This document shows positions 1-11,022 of a stretch of 64,000 bases of DNA, one piece after another (within the stretch, counting starts at the first letter, position 1; every line of letters begins with the position of its first letter). The DNA comes from Eleusine coracana subsp. coracana. Lineage: Eukaryota; Streptophyta; Magnoliopsida; Poales; Poaceae. Below the pieces are notes generated by a model. The model was not told where the DNA came from, searched no databases, and saw nothing but the letters and a program-made list of their open reading frames with translations. Position numbers and translations under genes: made by a program. Where the stretch lies: the NCBI GenBank assembly GCA_032690845.1, contig CM064424.1:35343462-35407461 (forward strand). The letters are read 5' to 3'.

Positions 1-114
1 TCAGCCTTCTATGTGTCTGTGTTGTTCGTCTCACCGTCACACTCCTCTAGCTCACAGATGGTAGGACACTCCAGTTCCTAGCACGTACTGGTCAGGAGTC
101 TGGTCTCAGACATC

Positions 115-402
115 ATGCACACTACTCGTGCAGACTCCCAGATCGCCCCAAAGACAGCTACAGCTTCAGCTCCACCTCTTACTGTCACTGTTACCACTCT
201 TACTCCTCAGGCAGTAGAGGATCTTGTCCGTGGAGGCTTCTCTCAGCAGGACGTGGCAGACCTCTTACTACTCCAGACTTCAGCTCAGGAGACTGCCACA
301 GTCACTCCAGCAGCACAGGACAGTGTGTCTGAGTTGCCTATAGACCTTGTATTCTTTGAGCTGCTGAATGCTCAGGTGGCACAGGCTCAGGGAGCACATT
401 AG
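115..402 (+). CDS. Short ORF in the 3' tail of the Sirevirus-like element, unknown
   Basis: A 95-codon reading frame starts at an ATG and ends in TAG. The predicted product is rich in Thr, Ala, Gln and Val, with a stretch of the type PQAVEDLVRGGFSQQDVADL, and has no membrane segment or cysteine motif that I can see. The same frame has a stop at 79-81, so it does not simply continue an upstream ORF, although it could be the tail of a degenerate longer one. It lies between the expected pol region (off the window) and the polypurine tract, where some Sireviruses carry an extra ORF. I do not recognise the sequence and it may be non-coding. Confidence 0.3.
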   Translation: MHTTRADSQIAPKTATASAPPLTVTVTTLTPQAVEDLVRGGFSQQDVADLLLLQTSAQETATVTPAAQDSVSELPIDLVFFELLNAQVAQAQGAH

Positions 403-1104
403 GATCCACCTCAGGAGCAGCCCGGAGCAGAGCCTATAGAGGACGTCGCTGCACCACTTCCTTCGACCACGAGCGCTTAGATATTTATCTTTTCTACTTT
501 TTGGTTCTTGTTGCCAAAGGGGGAGAAGATACTAGGTCCAGGGGGAGTGGGCGTGTGATCTTGTTGTGATCGAGAGTAGCTTATATCTAGGGGAGCTACG
601 AGGTTTTGGGAGATAGATAATTTGGTTCTTCTTTTTGAGGAGTTATTCGATATTCGTGGATTGTGATGAGTCATGGATTTCATTTGCTGGTGTTTGACTC
701 ATTTTGATCTCACTTGGTTTATTTCCTATTCATATGCAGTGCTTGTACTTATTAATTATCTTGTATGCCTATGTATGATATCATGATGATGAGTGCTTGT
801 TCTTAATTCCAATGCTTTGTCATGCTAACTTGTTGCATCTCATCACTCATTCCTTGCATTGCATGTTCTTATGCTTTCATTCAATATATTGCCATGACAT
901 GCATGCATTTTTCATCTAGAGTTTGCTCTTCACTCTTTTCCTTATATCTCTAGATGATGCTTGTCTGAGTAGGACCTTATGCGTTTCTCTCATATGTTGT
1001 TATGGTTCCTCTTGATCTTTGTGTAGCTTGTTTAGCCCGGTTGTTTATTCATTAAAGTTTTCGATTAAGTAGTGGTTGTCATCAATCACCAAAAAGGGGG
1101 AGAT
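403..1104 (+). other. Sirevirus-like 3' untranslated region with polypurine tracts
   Basis: AT-rich non-coding stretch between the last ORF and the 3' LTR. It holds AAAGGGGGAGAAGA at 516-529, a second G-run near 535 (CCAGGGGGAGTGGG) and the terminal tract at 1091-1104 next to the LTR. The last is the likely primer for plus-strand DNA synthesis; the upstream copies resemble the multiple polypurine tracts reported for Sireviruses. No ORF here is worth reporting. Confidence 0.7.
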
Positions 1105-1680
1105 TGTAAGCTTCATGACCATTGATGACTGGATCCCCGAGGTATGGATGTTTTGGTGATAGATGACAACAATGAAATTGTGGGCTAATATCTACACAAG
1201 TGTTCTCTATATAGGAATCATCTCTAAACTCTATTATAAATCATATGCATGATGGTGTCCTTGGCGATTGATGACAATGACCGCAAGCATGGAGGCTTGT
1301 GAACTTGATGGTGTCCAAGGGTTGGTGGAGATGGATCAAAGCGGAGAACAAGTTATGGTGCAAGTGTTTGGAACACTTGAGTAGTTGTTAGGGCTTTGAG
1401 TCCATAGGAAAAACCGGACTATCAAGGGGGTCTTGTCAATCTCTTAGGTCATATCTAGTCGGTGATGTGCAAGGTTGCTCGGTGAAATCACATGCACTAG
1501 GTGATAGTGGAGAAGCCAAGGAGCTGTTTGGAGAAGCCGGGAAATGAAGTCAAGCGAGGACGACAAGTTTCAGCTTCTAGACAGAGGGGTTAGTGGAGAT
1601 TGGACTGTACGGTCACTATGTGGAGTTATCCAGGACTTAGCGCGAGGAGCAGGAAGTCTGTCAGCAGGAGATTCTATACA

Positions 1681-1901
1681 GACCGGACGGTCCGACCAGT
1701 AAGAGTGTAGGAACGGCAGAGAGGGTGCATTTCGTGGAGGCCCCTGGAATGGAGAGAGAAAGTGGACCGGACGGTCCGGTCCAGTGACCGGACAGTCCGG
1801 TCAGTTCAGAGATATTGCCTGGACAGAGAAGCCAACGGTTCTGGGAACCGTTACTAGAGTGACCGGACGGTCCAGTCAGGTAGTGACCGGACTATCCGGT
1901 C
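1681..1901. repeat. Cluster of five GACCGGAC-n-GTCCGGTC palindromes in the LTR
   Basis: Five near-palindromes with 8-nt arms and a 1-nt centre start at 1681, 1765, 1786, 1861 and 1885. The copy at 1765-1781 has perfect arms GACCGGAC/GTCCGGTC, extending one further base on each side (1764-1782); that at 1786-1802 is also perfect; the others carry one to three changes. A weaker relative lies near 1600. The cluster ends about 55 bp upstream of the TATA box, so it sits where LTR enhancer elements would be expected. Palindrome clusters of this kind are established for Sirevirus LTRs; their function here is inference. Confidence 0.85.
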
Positions 1902-1956
1902 TGGATGTCTAGAAAGGCAGTTTCGTGAAGCAACGGTTAGTTTGAGGTTGGGAGCC

Positions 1957-1963
1957 TATATAA
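1957..1963 (+). promoter_or_regulatory. TATA box of the Sirevirus-like LTR
   Basis: TATATAA inside GCCTATATAACTTCG, the only good TATA match after the palindrome cluster in this LTR. It would place the U3/R boundary roughly 30 bp downstream. Confidence 0.6.
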
Positions 1964-2757
1964 CTTCGTTGCTGGGGTCTTCGAGACCTCTCTTGGCCAG
2001 TGGAATACCTGAGAGCATTTGGTAAGGTCCAAGAGGAAAAGAGGAGAGCATTAGGAGGAGATATTGCATATCTTGAGAGTGCTAGAGAAGAGTAGCTTGA
2101 GCATCTTGCACATCTAAGGCTAGGGTGTCCGTGAGGGTGTGATCTACATTGTTACTCTTGGTCTATGGTGAGACCTAGACCGGTTAGGTGTCGGTGATCG
2201 AGCCTATCGTGATCGGTTGTGAAGGCCGTCACACATTTGTACACGGTTTGAGCCCATCAGTGAAAGGGGCATCGCTAGTGAGCGCACGTGTTGGCTCGGG
2301 GAGTCCGACAAGTTCTCGAGGGAGGCGAGCATGTGCTTTGTGCAACGGTGACGCACACCATGTCTGCACTCTAGGAGTGATTGCGGGCTCGTGGGCGAGA
2401 ACTCCACTTGGTGGCGGGAGGGACCGAGACTCTGGCGGGAGTGGTCCAACGAGGATTAGGGGAAGGCGCCATCCTTCCAAGACCTCAGGAAAAAATCATG
2501 AGCATTCCTTGACCCTCTCTTTACTATTCCACAATTGTGTGCTCTAGTGAGTAGGGTGACTTGTGGCTTGCATAGGCTAGTGTGATTGACTTCCGCACTT
2601 TATCATATCATGAACACTAGCATGTGTAGGGTCTTGGCCTACTAAAATTATTTAGGCTGCTTATCTTGTTAGAATCAAGTAGTGGGATTTGAAGTAATTG
2701 GATTTGTGAGTGGCTTACTTTACCCCCCCCCCTCTTAGTACGCCTTCGGTCCTTACA

Positions 2758-4161
2758 ACAAGCCGGTCCTGGACCCCATCGCAATGGCCGTCACCATCGC
2801 CATTGTGGTGATGCGTGCGGTTCAGCTTGAGCCCGTCGGGTTGGATGTCAGCGACTACTGCGTGGCATCGCCCGGTCCTGCCGACTAGCTGTGGCTCCAC
2901 CTGGAGCGCTACCTGGGCCCTACTCCCAACCATGACGACCTTCGCCATTTTGTGTTTGCCTTGGCTAACATCCACGGGCAACTCCTCAGTGGAGAGGCGT
3001 GCTGACTCGTTAAAAACCCCTCCGGGGGCTATCTGTACGGCTTACAGAATGCTGCGGGGTGCTTTTAGGACGTAGCCGTCAAGTCCGCCGCCCACGGTCT
3101 TGTCGACCTGTTTTTCATTGGTGTGATCGATTGCCCCGATGAATCATTCTTTGAGCTCCCTCAAGGACTCTGACTTGGACTCGGAGCGCTCAGAGGGGAG
3201 CTACGCCCTCCTCCCCCCCCCCCCCCCCCCCCCCCCCCCGTGCGCGGGTGCAACATGGTGCGACTCGTGCCCATGTCTGAGGCAGGGGATCCTGGCACCT
3301 CAGCCGCCGGAGCCTTGGCCAACCTCACAGCACCTAATCCGGTGAACCCAACAACAGGTGCGAAGGAAGGGGAGGTGCTTGTCGACGTCCCCATCACCAC
3401 TGACGCCGGACCCCAACCTGCGCCTCGCCCCAATGACATACAACAGTGGCTAAAGGCCCGACGAGCGGAGCTCGAAGAAACTCGGTGATAGCTAGAGCAC
3501 GAGAAGGAAGAAATCGAACGCGAGCTAGCCCGCGCCACTGCCAGCGGACACGCCTACGCTGCTGCCGGCGGACGCGCCCGCATCATGGCCCGCGACGTCC
3601 AGCAACACATCGTCGCTGATGACCAAGGATCCCCATAGTTCACCCGCGTAGGGCAGAACATAGCAGCAGCAGCCACGCTGCTCAAAACTCTCTTGGAGCC
3701 CGCTAGGCTAGATGCCCAGCGAGCCCAACACGAGGTGGCCGCACTCCTGGCCATGGCCGCCAAGCTTCAAGTGGAGAGCTCGTTAAGGCGAGCCACTCAG
3801 TCCAGCCAATAGGTCTCCACCTCCAGACGCACTAGGGGAAACGGCGCCACCAGTTTACAGCAGAACTCTGTCCGACAACCAGCCCCCGCAGGGGGCACAC
3901 CCAAGAAAGCCTCGGTCCATGACCCTCAAGGCGCACGAGCGGGAGAAAGAACGACTCCACAAAGAAAGGGGTCACCAGCCATGCCGTGGAGGCCGGTACG
4001 ACGACACCGACGAGGAGCGGAGCCGGAGCCCGAGCCCTCCCGAGCCGCGGGTCTTCAGTCGGCGCATTCGCAGCGCCGAGTTCCCCCAATGCTTCCATGC
4101 CCCCGCGACCGTGAGCAATTACGCGAGGGAGACGGTCCCTGGCCTCTGGCTTGAGGACTAT
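2758..4161 (+). pseudogene. Tat-lineage Ty3/gypsy element (H): N-terminal gag region, degenerate
   Basis: Reading frames through this stretch give a gag-type protein with several stops and frame changes. An early block ends in ...LERYLGPTPNHDDLRHF; an Arg/Glu-rich region follows the C-run; the last block (frame of 3919-4161) ends ...PGLWLEDY, the motif that opens the conserved retrotransposon gag domain. The protein resumes at 12031 with YRLACQAGGA, so the gene is split by the 4162-12030 insertion. One in-frame stop (TAG, 2886-2888) sits in an otherwise readable block. The left end abuts the Sirevirus-like LTR, so the 5' LTR and PBS of H must lie outside the window. Gag would form the cytoplasmic particle; this copy cannot. 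Confidence 0.75.
3213..3239. repeat. Poly-C tract (27 C) in the H gag region
   Basis: An uninterrupted run of 27 C. In one frame it would encode polyproline. It probably grew by replication slippage and its length may be uncertain in the assembly. Confidence 0.9.
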
Positions 4162-5743
4162 AGTGACACCCAGGTGTTTCTTTTCCTTGCTTACCACAAT
4201 TTGCCAAAAATTTTGAACTCAAGTATGAGCATGAAATAATGAGAGCAAGTTAAGAATTTTGTTTTTCCCAAGTTAAAATAAATCCATGCAAGCAAAATCA
4301 TGTAAGCAAATAAAACTTTGCTTAAATCATAGGCTAAATAAAATACATCTGAATTATGAAAATAATAAAATAGAATTTTGGGCCAAAAACCAGAATTTTA
4401 TTCCATTAAGAAATCAATCAAATAAATGGATTAAACCTAGAAATGATTTAAATTTAATTATTAATTCCAATTAAATAAATTGTTTTCTGGCCAGTTAGAC
4501 TTCACTAATGAATTGTCCATATTCTGAAAAGCACAATTATGAAATTTCAGCTCAATTTGACCTTTAGAGATATTTTAATTGAATTTACAAGAACTAAGGA
4601 CCTTTCTGCAAACCTTTTGAAAACTTGAGGGCCTTTCTGAAAAGTCTCTTGTCTCCCTCCTCCCATCGCCTCTCCCACGCGCGCGCGCCCGAAGGATTCG
4701 CCTACGTGCTGCTGCCTTCTCGGGACTCAGTCCCACACTTCCGCGCCTCCACACTCGCCGCCGTCGCGTCGTCGTTGCCGCCAACCGCTAGCTTCTCCTA
4801 TCGCATGTTTCTTTTCTTCTGCCCAAGATTGTCGTACTCTCTGTTTCTGGCCGAAGCCAATTATCGCTGTGCTCGCCCTGCCACCTTGGGACTCGGAGCC
4901 GCACTCGCCGTCGAAACGTCGCATTGCCCCCCCCCCCCCCCCCCCGCCCCCCGTGCTGCTCCCTTCGCCGCGGCATGCTTCAAGGCGACACCCAACTAAG
5001 TCACTTTTTCCTCTGGCCATGCCGCTATGCCGCCCCGCAATTCCCAGCAACCAACCATTTCTATCGCCCGGCAACATCAGCACATGCGCACCCAACAGCA
5101 GACGCATCCCATCACTCTATGCCGCACGCCACTACAAGCCAAGGACCTGAGCACTTTTGCTCTTCCCAAGCCGACATGGCCACTGGCTGAGCTCAATCAA
5201 TTCGCATGCCACGCTGCTCCCGGCCACTCGACCCCGTGTGCTCTCTCCTACGCAACCGCAATGGCTCCCTCGTGAACCCACCACCCAGCCCTCTCGGCCT
5301 ATCAAACCCCTCCCCCTCTGCTCTTCTTCCACATCACTGCCCCGCCATTGCCAAATACGAGCTCAAGCTCGATCAACCACCCCTTCCAGTGTCGCTCGGT
5401 GAAGGTCAGCACCCCCGAGCCACCCGCCTCAATTCCCCTCTACCTCCCCGAGCAATTCCAAGGCCAGCCATGTCCTGAGTTGCACTCAATTTCGAAGAAA
5501 AACACAGACGGTCCTGTTCTCGATCAACCTCGGTCGAACATCAAAATTCGTCATCTCCAGTGAGTCGTCTTGTTCCTTTTCATTCCGCGCTGTTGTGCAA
5601 CTTCTCTGCGAATCCATCTAACGCTTTCTCTCCTTGTTCCATGACTTCAGGTGGCCGGAATTGAACTCTTCCCCTACCGCCAACCCTCTGTGCCACCGTA
5701 ACCGAGCCGCCTCAGTGGTGAGCCCCACCTTCCAGCCCTCCTC
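4162..5743 (+). repeat. LTR-like fragment (family A), truncated by family B
   Basis: Starts TGACACCCAGG at 4164, then an AT-rich stretch of about 400 bp, then GC-rich sequence with a C19 run (4927-4945) and possible splice-donor-like words (CCAGTGAGTC near 5560). This order is the same as in the family B LTR (TGTGACACCC, AT-rich, GC-rich), so the two are probably distant relatives. It stops where the B LTR begins at 5744. Proline- and serine-rich frames in 4625-5563 overlap on both strands and I do not accept them as genes. Confidence 0.55.
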
Positions 5744-8700
5744 TGTGACACCCAAGTGTCTCACTTCTGTTTAACAAGCATGTTAAGCACAAATCATGAA
5801 TTGCATAGCATGAAATGATAGAGGCCACCCATTGAATTAATTCTAGGCAAATAAAAACCCTACAACCAAGTTATTGAAGCAACCCAAAAACTTCAATACA
5901 AATTATGACAAATAATTTCATAAACAACTTGGTAATATAAAAATAGAATATTATGAATTGATTGGGCATTTTATCTGATTAGCAAGACCCATAATTACTT
6001 AATTAATTCTTAAGTAACTAATTAATGCATTTATTAAATTCTAAAAATATTTTATGAAAATTTCAAATAAACTTCACCATGGTGTTCTCCAATATTTAAT
6101 TAGTCAGTCCACCAAATTTCACAATTTTTGAAAATTCTTAACTATTTTATTTCGAATTAATTAAAACCAGCTTTGACCAAGGACCTGTTTGCGCTAAATC
6201 TTTTCTTCTAGGGGGGTCAGAGGAAAATCTCCTCTTCTTCTTCCTCACTGGCGCAGAACCCCTGTCGACACTGCCTCTCTGCCACACGCCAGCGCACCGC
6301 ACGGCCACCTTCACTCCGCCTCGGGACTTCATGTCGCTACAGTGCCGCCTGCACCCCCCTCCCCTCCCTGCTCCCTCTGCCTCGCTCAGCCGCCAGTGCA
6401 CGCCCAACCGCCTCTTCTCCCCTCTCTACACGCCATCACCATGACCGGCCGGACTTCAATTCCCGCCGCTCTTCCCGCCTCGCACCCCACTTGCTACTTC
6501 TCCCTCTGTGCAACTTGGAGACGCACCTGCCAACCCAAACACTCCCCATTTCCTCCCCGCTGCTCTCTGCTCTTCACCTCTCTTGCCCATTTTTTCTGCT
6601 CCACCCCTTCGCCATTACCGAGCACAAGCTCAACGCGCTGCCCCACTCTCCCAGTGCTCCCCGAACCAAGCCAGCGACACAAATCCCTGCACATAGCCCC
6701 CTCCTTCCTCCCCACATCCCCGCTTGGGCAACCCCTCGCACTTCCAGCTTGAATTGCAGAGAACACCGAACCCTACTTCCCGGCGACCACCCTGACGACA
6801 TCACAAAAACTCCATGTCTGGTGAGCCTCGCTTTCCCATTTCTCTTCTCGATCGTGCGCAACTTCTCGCCGAACGCTCCTAACTCCTTCCCCTCGATTCC
6901 TTCCGTGAGGTCCCCGGCATTTCAACTTTTCCCTAGCCCCCGCCTCTGCTCCGCCGAAAATCCCAAGCCACTCCACGACGAGCTCCCACCTCCGGCCATC
7001 CTCGTCCAACTTCGACGCGATGCTGTTGATCACCTCGTCACCGTGAAGCTCTAGGAGGAAACCACGATGGATTTGGTGCTCCGAGCCGTTCCTGCGACGC
7101 TGCCGAACCTACGACCTCTGCTGCCTCTCGACGTCAGCACCCCTCCGTTGAGCTACCTTCCCCGCGAACGCCTCCAGCCGATGCGCCTCGACGTGCCCAT
7201 CATTTCTAAGCGCTCGCGACGAGCTTCCGCCGCCCATAGCCGCCGGCGGTGAGCCCTCCGATGAGCTCCGTCGTTGAACCCCCGTGCTGACTAGCAATAT
7301 TACTGGCAGTCATGCTGTCGCCTGCGTGGTGCTGAGTTGGCACCCAGGTGTCGCTGACATGGCTCCGATGTGGCACTCCTTTAAACCAGAAAATACCTAG
7401 AAAATCCCAGAAATTGCTTAAACCTTTGAAAAACCATAGTAAATCGAATTCAAACCCTTTTTGGCCCAAACAAATTTTGTTAGACTCATCTTGAAGAGCT
7501 CTATTTTAGTAAAATGATAAATCATAGTCTCTGTACATGCATTTTCACTAATACAATAAATTGTCAAAACACTAAATAATTCACTAGAAATTCGAGGAAA
7601 AAAAATTAAATCCTGATTTTTGGCATGCTTAGTTAAAACATGATTATCTATAAGCCCAAATTTTGGTGGGTAATAATATGAATTATTTTAGGCTCTGGAA
7701 TTTATTTAGTGTGTTTGCTTAAATTAATTCTAGTAATTATTCTGTAAATTATCTGCCCATGCCACTTGGCCTAAAAATAACTCAGATAAGTCTCTGGACA
7801 CAGTAAAGCACACATGTCCAGAAACATAAACTTACTTACTTAATTAATTTATTTTCTCATAACACTCATTTACCTAATTTAATTGCATAAAGAATATATA
7901 GACCTAAAATCTTAAATAACAACTTCACTTCTTCGAAGCATATGGCTTTGAGAACATTATAATAATTTTAATTGACATTAAAACACTATGTGCTCACATG
8001 CATCATGTCATTGCATTCAACGGTAGTTCACTAATGCCGTTAAATACCATTCTATCATATAGGCAACGACAACCAGGAGCAAGAAGAGGATTTTCAGAAG
8101 GACGTTGACCCTCAAGAGTAGGAAGTAGAAGTTGCTAACACTAGTGTTGATCCAGGCAAGCCCCAGTTTATATTTGCCCCTTTACAAATTTTGCTAGTTT
8201 ACAATAATACTAGTGTCTATACTTATTGTTGCATTAGGTCATAGGAGTTGATTGAAACCCACCCTGCATGATATCCAAATGACCTATGCTATTGTCTTAG
8301 AACTTGGTAGAATCGGTACTGTTATGCTATGCTTAGTAATTGCTAGTCTCGTTAAGAAGGTATTATTATTACTAAGGAATGAACTTGACCACTAGAATGG
8401 GAATTAATAAAAGAAGTTTATTCGATGTTATGACCGGGCAGGGATAGTGCATGTGTAGGTTTGCAGCAACACATGGGTGTTGACTGCGGTAGCCCTGCCT
8501 TGTCGAACCTAGGACCCATCCGTGGTCGGCCTCTTGATCAAGTGTTGAATAGTACCAAATGCATGCTAGCTTATGGGCTCTAGTAAACTGATGTAGCATT
8601 AAAGGTGCGTTGGTCATTGACCCTCCTGCTGCTGGAGTGGATGATTCAGACCATGAAGTACTGTTGGCAGAACGGCATGCCCACTCAACGTCACCACACC

Positions 8701-9502
8701 CGGGCTGAGGTGTAGGTGCTTTTCTTGCGAAAGGTTGCCATATACGACCTTAATTGGTGCGTATGTGTCGTGCATCTCGGGTTTTCCCAGATGGTGTAAA
8801 TTGATTGCAATTGTTGTCCCTCGCAGTAATGAGTATCGCTTGGTCACCGCGCCAATCACGTACTCGCACTTGATACTTGGAAATTGATTATGATGTTTAT
8901 TATTGATCATGATTATTGCTACTCTTCTGTTGTACTTACTTTATGTATGGTTCTATTATCTTATTGTTTCCACTAAAGTTACAATTCAGCTCAACCTATT
9001 AAATTGGCAAATAAAACTTGATTGAACTAATAGGTTGCTTAGTACGAGTCCTATCAAACAAGCCACCTATTAGAGGTTGTGCATGTCTAGGTGTCCGACG
9101 GGTAAGTCTTGTTCAGTAATTAGTACTCAAGCTTTGTGCCAATGTGTTTTTCAGGTAATGAAGAAATAGAGTTGCCTGTAGATCTGCTGCCTTGGGACAT
9201 GCAAGTACCTGAGGGTTGGACTGCCCTTTGGGAGTCCGACTTGCCGCCGCAGTGATGTTGTGTGCTGCTAGAGTAATGGTTCTTCGGGCATGAACCATTT
9301 CTATGTTCTATCGTCGGCTCATAGTTATTAACGTTATTGCTTCCGTTGTTTTCAAAACATTCATGAACTTGTATTATTCCACTGCACTCTCAATCATCGT
9401 ATCTATGTAATATTCAACTTAAATTTGGACCAATGTTGTATTATCAAGTGTCTGCGCTATCAGCACCATCGGGACCTCGATCCTCCAGGAAGGGGCGTCA
9501 CA
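5744..9502 (+). repeat. Family B 5' LTR, about 3.76 kb
   Basis: Begins TGTGACACCC and ends GGGGCGTCACA, so its ends are inverted (TGTGAC/GTCACA). A PBS-like word follows 2 bp later. A second copy of the whole unit lies inverted at 38382-42114 as a solo LTR of 3733 bp; shared landmarks include the opening AGTGTCTCACTTCTGTTTAA region and the block around the ACATGGGTGTTG / CAACACCCATGT pair (8467 and 39421). The length and iMet-type PBS suggest a Ty3/gypsy element of the Del/Tekay style, but no pol is present to prove it. Large Pro/Ser-rich frames at 6342-7252 are frame shadows in GC-rich LTR sequence. Confidence 0.75.
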
Positions 9503-10827
9503 GCTGGCATCAGAGACATGGTCCATGATAATACAACATTTAAATCGTATTTTCAAAAACTATGACGTTTGCGAGTGAGGATACGTTAGTATTGCCCATG
9601 TATATAATAGGGTGGTGACAAAGCTAACTTGGGTTATGATTGTTTATATTACTTGCATCTATGGCTTCTTCAACGAAGGCACATGCGTGCTTAACCGACA
9701 TGTGTGATATCGGTGTCTGTGCTCGCAGGCGGATACGAGACACTGTTGGCTCGTGACTTATCACGGGGCGATCCTTTTTCTATGGATCGTTACTAGTAGA
9801 AATGTGCTTCTTTTCGTAGTTTCTTTTGAATTTGATGTATTGTTTCTGGATTGGATTTTCTGCAGGTACACTAACGCCGTTAGTATAACATTTAGATTGA
9901 CTTACGTGTTGAGTGCGGGTCGTCACCATGTATCCCTGCCGCTAAGTATCGGCAAAGATAGGTGTTGTGTTGTGAGGAATGATAGGTTAATAAAATGAAA
10001 GTTTTGCATCATGCATTCCATTATAACTAAACTAAAACTTGTTCTCCTCTTGCTCACCAACCTCTGAATAAAAATATTCATAACTATTAATTTACTCAAC
10101 CAAATAAGGCATACAAATACTTTTCGGAAAGGTCTCAACATCCCCTGTCACCTAGAATTTAAATTAAAATTCGATCATAACAGTAACAACCTCAGAAATA
10201 GAGAACAAGTACAATCTGTCAACTCACTGTTTTCAGCATGACCCTGAATTTAAAAATTTCATAACTAAAGTTGTACTTCAAATTTGCAAGAGTTTAAACC
10301 CAATCTGGAAAGCCCTTGAAGTCTATTTTCACCTCCAATAGGTTTCATAATTTTGTTCTTTTCCCTCTGCCCAGTAGAGCCAAAACACTTAGCCTCTGTC
10401 ATCCTGAAACAGAATCTGCCAACCTGAAATTGTAAAATTCATAAGTCCAGATTTACTTGGAATTTTTGAGAATATAAATACAATCTGGAAAGTTATGAAA
10501 GTGAAGTATAACCTGATCCCAACCCCAATTTTTAAGACCTTGTTTTCTGTTCAAATTACCCACTTTTCTGACTGTGGTACACTCAAGGCAGAATCAATTT
10601 TAAAAACCCATCGCCGTATTATTGCCCCCTTGAGGCTGGAAAATATGAACCAAAAACTTGGTCTCTGTATTTCATAGCACTTTATATGAAATGCATATTT
10701 ACTGTAGGAAAAGTTTGACTCAATCAAATTGTTATGATTTTGCTATCACTACCAGCACCATGACACTTGTTAGTGATGTGCATTTTGCCCATGGAATACT
10801 GTACTCACCATTTGGTTTTTGTTCCAG
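9503..10827 (+). other. Family B primer-binding site and untranslated leader
   Basis: TGGCATCAGAG at 9505-9515 follows the LTR end by 2 bp and matches the usual plant PBS TGGTATCAGAG (initiator-Met tRNA) with one change. The rest is AT-rich and has no long ORF. It ends in a pyrimidine-rich tract and CAG directly before the ATG at 10828 (TTTGGTTTTTGTTCCAG), which reads as a 3' splice site. A spliced leader is therefore possible. Confidence 0.6.
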
Positions 10828-11022
10828 ATGGGTGACCACGGTTTTAAGGAGCTCTCAGACGACGGGTGGCGCTACACCACCGGTCTCCACCACCGTGGAT
10901 TTCCTACACTTTTGTGGGATCTCCTACGCTTGTTGGGCTACGACGAGCCGCCCTCCTACAAAGGCCGCGAGATCCTAGAGATCACCGGAGTTGGCTGGAT
11001 CGGCACTCCAGCAGCCGAATAG
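10828..11022 (+). CDS. Orphan retrotransposon ORF with a GWRYTTG-type motif
   Basis: A 64-codon frame from the first ATG, MGDHGFKELSDDGWRYTTGL..., ends in TAG after ...ITGVGWIGTPAAE. The composition is that of a real folded protein (aromatic and charged residues mixed, WDLLRLLGYDEPPSYKGREI), unlike the low-complexity frames around it. I associate this kind of sequence with short accessory ORFs in non-autonomous grass LTR elements, from memory and without a database check. It carries no gag, protease or RT motif. It lies just after a good splice-acceptor sequence in the leader of family B, so it could be the second exon of a spliced product. The C terminus may be cut where the antisense LTR-like stretch starts. 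Confidence 0.5.
   Translation: MGDHGFKELSDDGWRYTTGLHHRGFPTLLWDLLRLLGYDEPPSYKGREILEITGVGWIGTPAAE

Larger units (their letters stand above)
1..2757 (+). mobile_element. Sirevirus-like Ty1/copia retrotransposon, 3' end only
   Basis: The window opens inside the 3' part of an LTR retrotransposon whose gag-pol and 5' LTR lie to the left. The polypurine tract AAAAAGGGGGAGAT at 1091-1104 is followed at once by TG, and an LTR of about 1.65 kb runs to ...CCTTACA at 2757. Extra AGGGGGAG-type purine tracts upstream (516-529 and near 535) and a cluster of GACCGGAC/GTCCGGTC palindromes before the LTR TATA box are marks described for the Sirevirus genus. The sequence after 2757 belongs to a different element (the Tat-like gag), so this copy is probably inserted in it. 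The target-site duplication cannot be checked because the left end is outside the window. Confidence 0.8.
1105..2757 (+). repeat. 3' LTR of the Sirevirus-like element
   Basis: Begins TGTAAGCTTC directly after the polypurine tract and ends ...GGTCCTTACA, giving TGTA...TACA termini. It contains a palindrome cluster (1681-1901), a TATA box (1957-1963) and a C10 run (2723-2732) near the end, a common feature of plant Copia LTR ends. The ORF-like stretches around 2188-2547 are overlapping frames within LTR sequence with no protein-like features. Confidence 0.75.

Noticed and set aside
1681..1901. Regular spaced repeats as a CRISPR array
   Set aside because: Units are 17 bp palindromes at irregular intervals in a plant LTR, with no cas genes and no unique spacers of constant length. 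The same applies to 13861-14045, 37512-37566 and 43933-44172.
2188..2547. 119-codon ORF in the Sirevirus-like LTR
   Set aside because: Overlaps two antisense ORFs, has no recognisable features and lies wholly in LTR sequence.
4625..5563. Many overlapping Pro/Ser/Arg-rich ORFs on both strands
   Set aside because: They overlap in several frames, contain a poly-C-derived proline run and show no domain. The region has the layout of an LTR (family A).
6342..7252. Long Pro/Ser-rich ORFs that could pass for host exons
   Set aside because: They lie within the family B LTR, which recurs inverted at 38382-42114; the frames are not conserved between the copies.
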